A DNA stretch of 7,326 nucleotides from Verrucomicrobiota bacterium (GTDB lineage: Bacteria > Verrucomicrobiota > Verrucomicrobiia > Limisphaerales > AV2), in the NCBI GenBank assembly GCA_003219675.1, contig QHPW01000073.1:12838-20163 (forward strand). The letters run 5' to 3'. The translations under genes were made by a program, and so were the position numbers. A model generated the notes under the pieces. That model made no database searches and was not told where the DNA came from. It worked only from the letters and a program-made list of their open reading frames with translations. Below, piece by piece: positions 5,196 through 7,326 of this stretch (positions are counted from its first letter, which is position 1; each line of letters starts with the position of its first letter).

Positions 5196-6409
5196 TCTGC
5201 CGCCACACGATAGAGATGCACGTCCCAAGGATTGAAGCGGTCACTGAATGAACCTTTCTTCACGGCAATCGTCCGGCTCTCGCCCAGCACATCTGCGACC
5301 TTTTCTCGATCGAATCCGGCAAGCTTGAAGGTCGCGGTCGTCGCGCCGTCGCGCATGCCGACGGCGAACAGATACATCGATCCAACCTGACGCTTGACCA
5401 TCAAGGCAATCGGCACTTCTGTGTTTTCCGATTTCACGGTCGCAGCGTCGCGGAGGGTGGGGCTGTTCAAGACCGGCGCCAGTTCCGTGATCTGCCGGTT
5501 CAACGCCGTCACTGCGGCGAGCATCTCCGGATCGTCCAGCAGCGCAGCCTCTCTGAAGGTTGGTTTGAACTGGTGAACGAAGAAAATCAATCCGCGCGAA
5601 CCGCAAATGAGCGACATCCACGCTTCGCATCGCGCCTGGTGCGGGGTTGGTTTTCTGTCCAGCTCGCCAATGCGCGTGCATTCGAGACAATTCCAGATGA
5701 TCTTTTCGCCACCGCTCCATTTCACCACCCGTTCGACGCCGCCGGCGACGAACCAGAGTTTACTTGAAACCTCTCTGCTATCGTGGTTGACGGGATAAAT
5801 GTCGAATGAAGCGATGTCGCAGCCTTTCAGATATTCGGGGTAATCTTCCGGATGATTGCGCCGCACGCCGCGCCCGATGTAATTGTCGTACGCGACACCC
5901 TGCCCGAGATTCAGCAACACCGGCCGCGAGGGATCGGCGGTCTTCACCCGCTGGTAATCGGCCACGATTTTTTCCGGCGCGATGGGCGGACCGTACCCTT
6001 TGCCGTTGCCGAGCGATTGCGCGTTGTCCGGCTCGTCACCGTGCATCCAGCCGATGATCGCAGGATCGTCCAGATGCCTGAGTGCGAATTCGTTTTGGCG
6101 GCAGATGACGCACATCCCGGCCTTTTTCAGCGTAGCCAGTTGTTCTTCGGTCGGCCCCTTCCAAAGAGCGACGTAGGTGTTGAAGCCCGCATCGCGATAG
6201 CGCTGCGCGTTCGACGCCGCTTGAAGCCACACGGCGAGCGGAAAGAATCCGGGATCGGAGGGCGGCCCTTTCGACCATTTCGCGTAGCCGTCGCCGCCGG
6301 CGGCGACCGCGAGGCACGCGGGCGTCAAAGCAAACACGACCATTACGAACCACCTGAGCGCGGTCATTGGAAGGTTGTCCAATGGCCAACGGGATGATCT
6401 GTTTTTCAT
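5174..6409 (-). CDS. Secreted TIM-barrel glycoside-hydrolase-like protein (411 aa)
   Basis: ATG at 6409 overlaps the stop of the upstream propeller gene as ATGA, which favours this start; a second ATG at 6367 (MTALRWFVMVV) is possible. Residues 16-37 form a signal peptide with a likely cut after ALTPACLAVA. The mature part reads like a glycosidase TIM barrel: FFPLAVWLQ (55-63), AGFNTYVALWKGP, GMCVICRQN, then IIGWMHGDEPD (119-128), where E126 is in the usual place of an acid/base, FDIYPVNHD (202-210), IIWNCLECT with E243 as a possible nucleophile, and GSRGLIFFVHQFKP. From about 330 a beta-rich C-terminal domain follows. It probably acts on polysaccharide outside the cytoplasm; substrate unknown and catalytic residues are guesses. 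The last six residues and stop come from a repeat. Confidence 0.8.
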   Translation of the reverse strand: MKNRSSRWPLDNLPMTALRWFVMVVFALTPACLAVAAGGDGYAKWSKGPPSDPGFFPLAVWLQAASNAQRYRDAGFNTYVALWKGPTEEQLATLKKAGMCVICRQNEFALRHLDDPAIIGWMHGDEPDNAQSLGNGKGYGPPIAPEKIVADYQRVKTADPSRPVLLNLGQGVAYDNYIGRGVRRNHPEDYPEYLKGCDIASFDIYPVNHDSREVSSKLWFVAGGVERVVKWSGGEKIIWNCLECTRIGELDRKPTPHQARCEAWMSLICGSRGLIFFVHQFKPTFREAALLDDPEMLAAVTALNRQITELAPVLNSPTLRDAATVKSENTEVPIALMVKRQVGSMYLFAVGMRDGATTATFKLAGFDREKVADVLGESRTIAVKKGSFSDRFNPWDVHLYRVAAETTDGHR

Positions 6410-7326
6410 TTTCCGTCTCCGTCCCAATGCGCGCCTTCCTGCACCGCGTAGAGATGCTTCATTGTGGCGACATAGAGCACACCGTTGGCTGCCGTCGCCG
6501 TGGCGCTGATCGGTTCGCCGGCTTCGACGCTGCTGAGAACTTTTTTCTCCTTGCTCGCTGCGAACACGTAAAAGCTGCCGTCGCGAGTCCCGAGGTAAAC
6601 TTTGCCATCGGCGACCATCGGCGAAGCCCACGCTTCGCCTTTGATTTCCCCGGTCCAGTACGGTTTTCCGGTCTCTGCATCCAAACAGTGGAACGCGCGT
6701 CCACAATCCGCTATGAACACCAGGCCGTCGTAAATCGCGGGCGTGGACATCACATGCTTTTGCAGTGGATAGGACCACACCAAACCCTCACCCCCAGCCC
6801 CTCTCCCATCGGACGGGAGAGGGTGGCTGGTAGTCCGGGCGAGGGTCGTCGCGTCGATACACTTCAACCACGCCTCGTTTTTACCCCAAAAATTGTCGCC
6901 GCCGCCGGCCACATAGACACGGTCCCGATAAAAGACCGGCATGCCATAGATGTTACTAGGGCCTTCGCGCCGGTTGCTGAGATATTTATGAATGTCGCCC
7001 CTCGGGGCCGACGGGTCGAAGTCGAACTGCCAGACTTTTTTCAGCTTTGAAGGTGGGACAGGCGTCCCACGCGATCCGGACGGGCGGGACGCCTGTCCCA
7101 CTTTGGAGAATGCCTCAAATGCGTAAATCACCCCGTTGCCACCCGCGAAGAAAATCAATCGTTTGCCATTGACAACACCGAGCGACGGCGACGACCAGGT
7201 GCAATGAAAAATATCAGGAGCGATGTGTTCGTCGTCGCGCGCCACAAGCAGCCCCGACTTCTTGTCGAGCACGACGAGGCTCGGCGCGTCGGGCGCGCGG
7301 ATGCGCTTGTGCGTGTTGTCCACGCC
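6406..7326 (-). CDS. PQQ-type beta-propeller protein, C-terminal part (open at right edge)
   Basis: Open on the minus strand from the window edge to TGA at 6408-6406. The visible 306 codons begin inside the gene (GVDNTHKRIRAPDAPSLVVL); the GTG at 7323 is probably an internal valine. Repeated blades carry the PQQ/quinoprotein pattern: LVVLDKKSGLLVA, HCTWSSPSLGVVNGKRLIFF, GNGVIYAFEA, VYVAGGGDNFWG, STPAIYDGLVFIADCGRAFH, LDAETGKPYW, ASPMVADGKVYLGTRDGSFY and GVLYVATMKHLYAV. Such proteins are periplasmic propellers, either dehydrogenase-like or structural; whether it binds PQQ cannot be seen here. Two in-frame palindromic repeat insertions add GQASRPSGSRGTPVPP and SHPLPSDGRGAGGEG as extra loops. 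It is translationally coupled to the hydrolase gene downstream. Confidence 0.88.
   Translation of the reverse strand, partial: GVDNTHKRIRAPDAPSLVVLDKKSGLLVARDDEHIAPDIFHCTWSSPSLGVVNGKRLIFFAGGNGVIYAFEAFSKVGQASRPSGSRGTPVPPSKLKKVWQFDFDPSAPRGDIHKYLSNRREGPSNIYGMPVFYRDRVYVAGGGDNFWGKNEAWLKCIDATTLARTTSHPLPSDGRGAGGEGLVWSYPLQKHVMSTPAIYDGLVFIADCGRAFHCLDAETGKPYWTGEIKGEAWASPMVADGKVYLGTRDGSFYVFAASKEKKVLSSVEAGEPISATATAANGVLYVATMKHLYAVQEGAHWDGDGK
6784..6846. repeat. Palindromic repeat inserted in frame in the propeller gene (element 2)
   Basis: Nested arms: ACCCTC (6784-6789)/GAGGGT (6841-6846), CCAGCC (6794-6799)/GGCTGG (6825-6830), and CCCTCTCCC (6799-6807)/GGGAGAGGG (6815-6823) with a 7-base loop. It is read on the minus strand as about 19 residues containing SHPLPSDGRGAGGEG, which interrupts a blade between CIDATTLA and VWSYPLQKH. 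Confidence 0.75.
7053..7101. repeat. Palindromic repeat inserted in frame in the propeller gene (element 1)
   Basis: Perfect 16-base arms GTGGGACAGGCGTCCC (7053-7068) and GGGACGCCTGTCCCAC (7086-7101) around a 17-base loop. On the minus strand it encodes VGQASRPSGSRGTPVPP, placed between YAFEAFSK and SKLKKVWQF, and it keeps the frame. The ACAGGCG/CGCCTGT part also occurs in the hairpin after hpnJ, so the families may be related. Confidence 0.8.

Noticed and set aside
3671..5200. Possible CRISPR array because of many short repeats
   Set aside because: Repeat units are degenerate, of several families, irregularly spaced and change orientation; no uniform spacers and no cas genes.
5852..7050. 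Plus-strand open frames of 181 and 227 codons
   Set aside because: Both are antisense to the hydrolase-like and propeller genes, whose protein motifs are clear.

Overview
The window looks like a chromosomal segment of a Verrucomicrobiota bacterium, probably of the Pedosphaera/Limisphaerales type. This is inferred from the hopanoid genes, a PQQ-type beta-propeller protein next to a secreted glycosidase-like protein, starts without clear Shine-Dalgarno sequences, and many degenerate intergenic repeats of the CCACGGATGAACACGGAT kind, all of which I associate with that group from memory. No database search was possible.

Layout. Positions 1-478 (minus) hold the N-terminal part of a membrane-anchored TPR-like protein that runs off the left edge. 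Only 24 bp separate it from a divergent plus-strand unit: a 70-residue lipoprotein (503-715), hpnH (722-1922), a doubtful small ORF (1919-2122) and hpnJ (2163-3614). HpnH (adenosylhopene synthase) and HpnJ (radical SAM enzyme for the BHT cyclitol ether side chain) both build the hopanoid side chain, so this is a side-chain part of a hopanoid locus. As given, hpnH is broken. About 26 bases appear to be missing exactly at its radical-SAM cysteine motif, which shifts the frame and removes two of the three iron-sulfur cysteines. This is either real gene death or a sequence/assembly error.

Positions 3615-5173 carry no intact gene. This is the convergent space between hpnJ and the minus-strand genes. 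It is packed with palindromic and short degenerate repeats from at least three families. Copies on the left read in plus orientation and copies on the right in minus orientation, so the zone is roughly mirror-symmetric. In its middle (3983-4466) lies a decayed minus-strand gene whose three good segments are in three different frames.

Positions 5174-7326 (minus) hold two genes joined by an ATGA overlap: a PQQ-type beta-propeller protein, open at the right edge, then a secreted TIM-barrel glycoside-hydrolase-like protein. The propeller gene contains two unrelated palindromic repeats inserted in frame as extra peptide, and the hydrolase gene takes its last codons and stop from a third repeat. 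The main theme beyond the hopanoid genes is therefore active small repeats that colonise 3' ends and even coding sequence. I see no CRISPR array, tRNA, rRNA, integrase or transposase.
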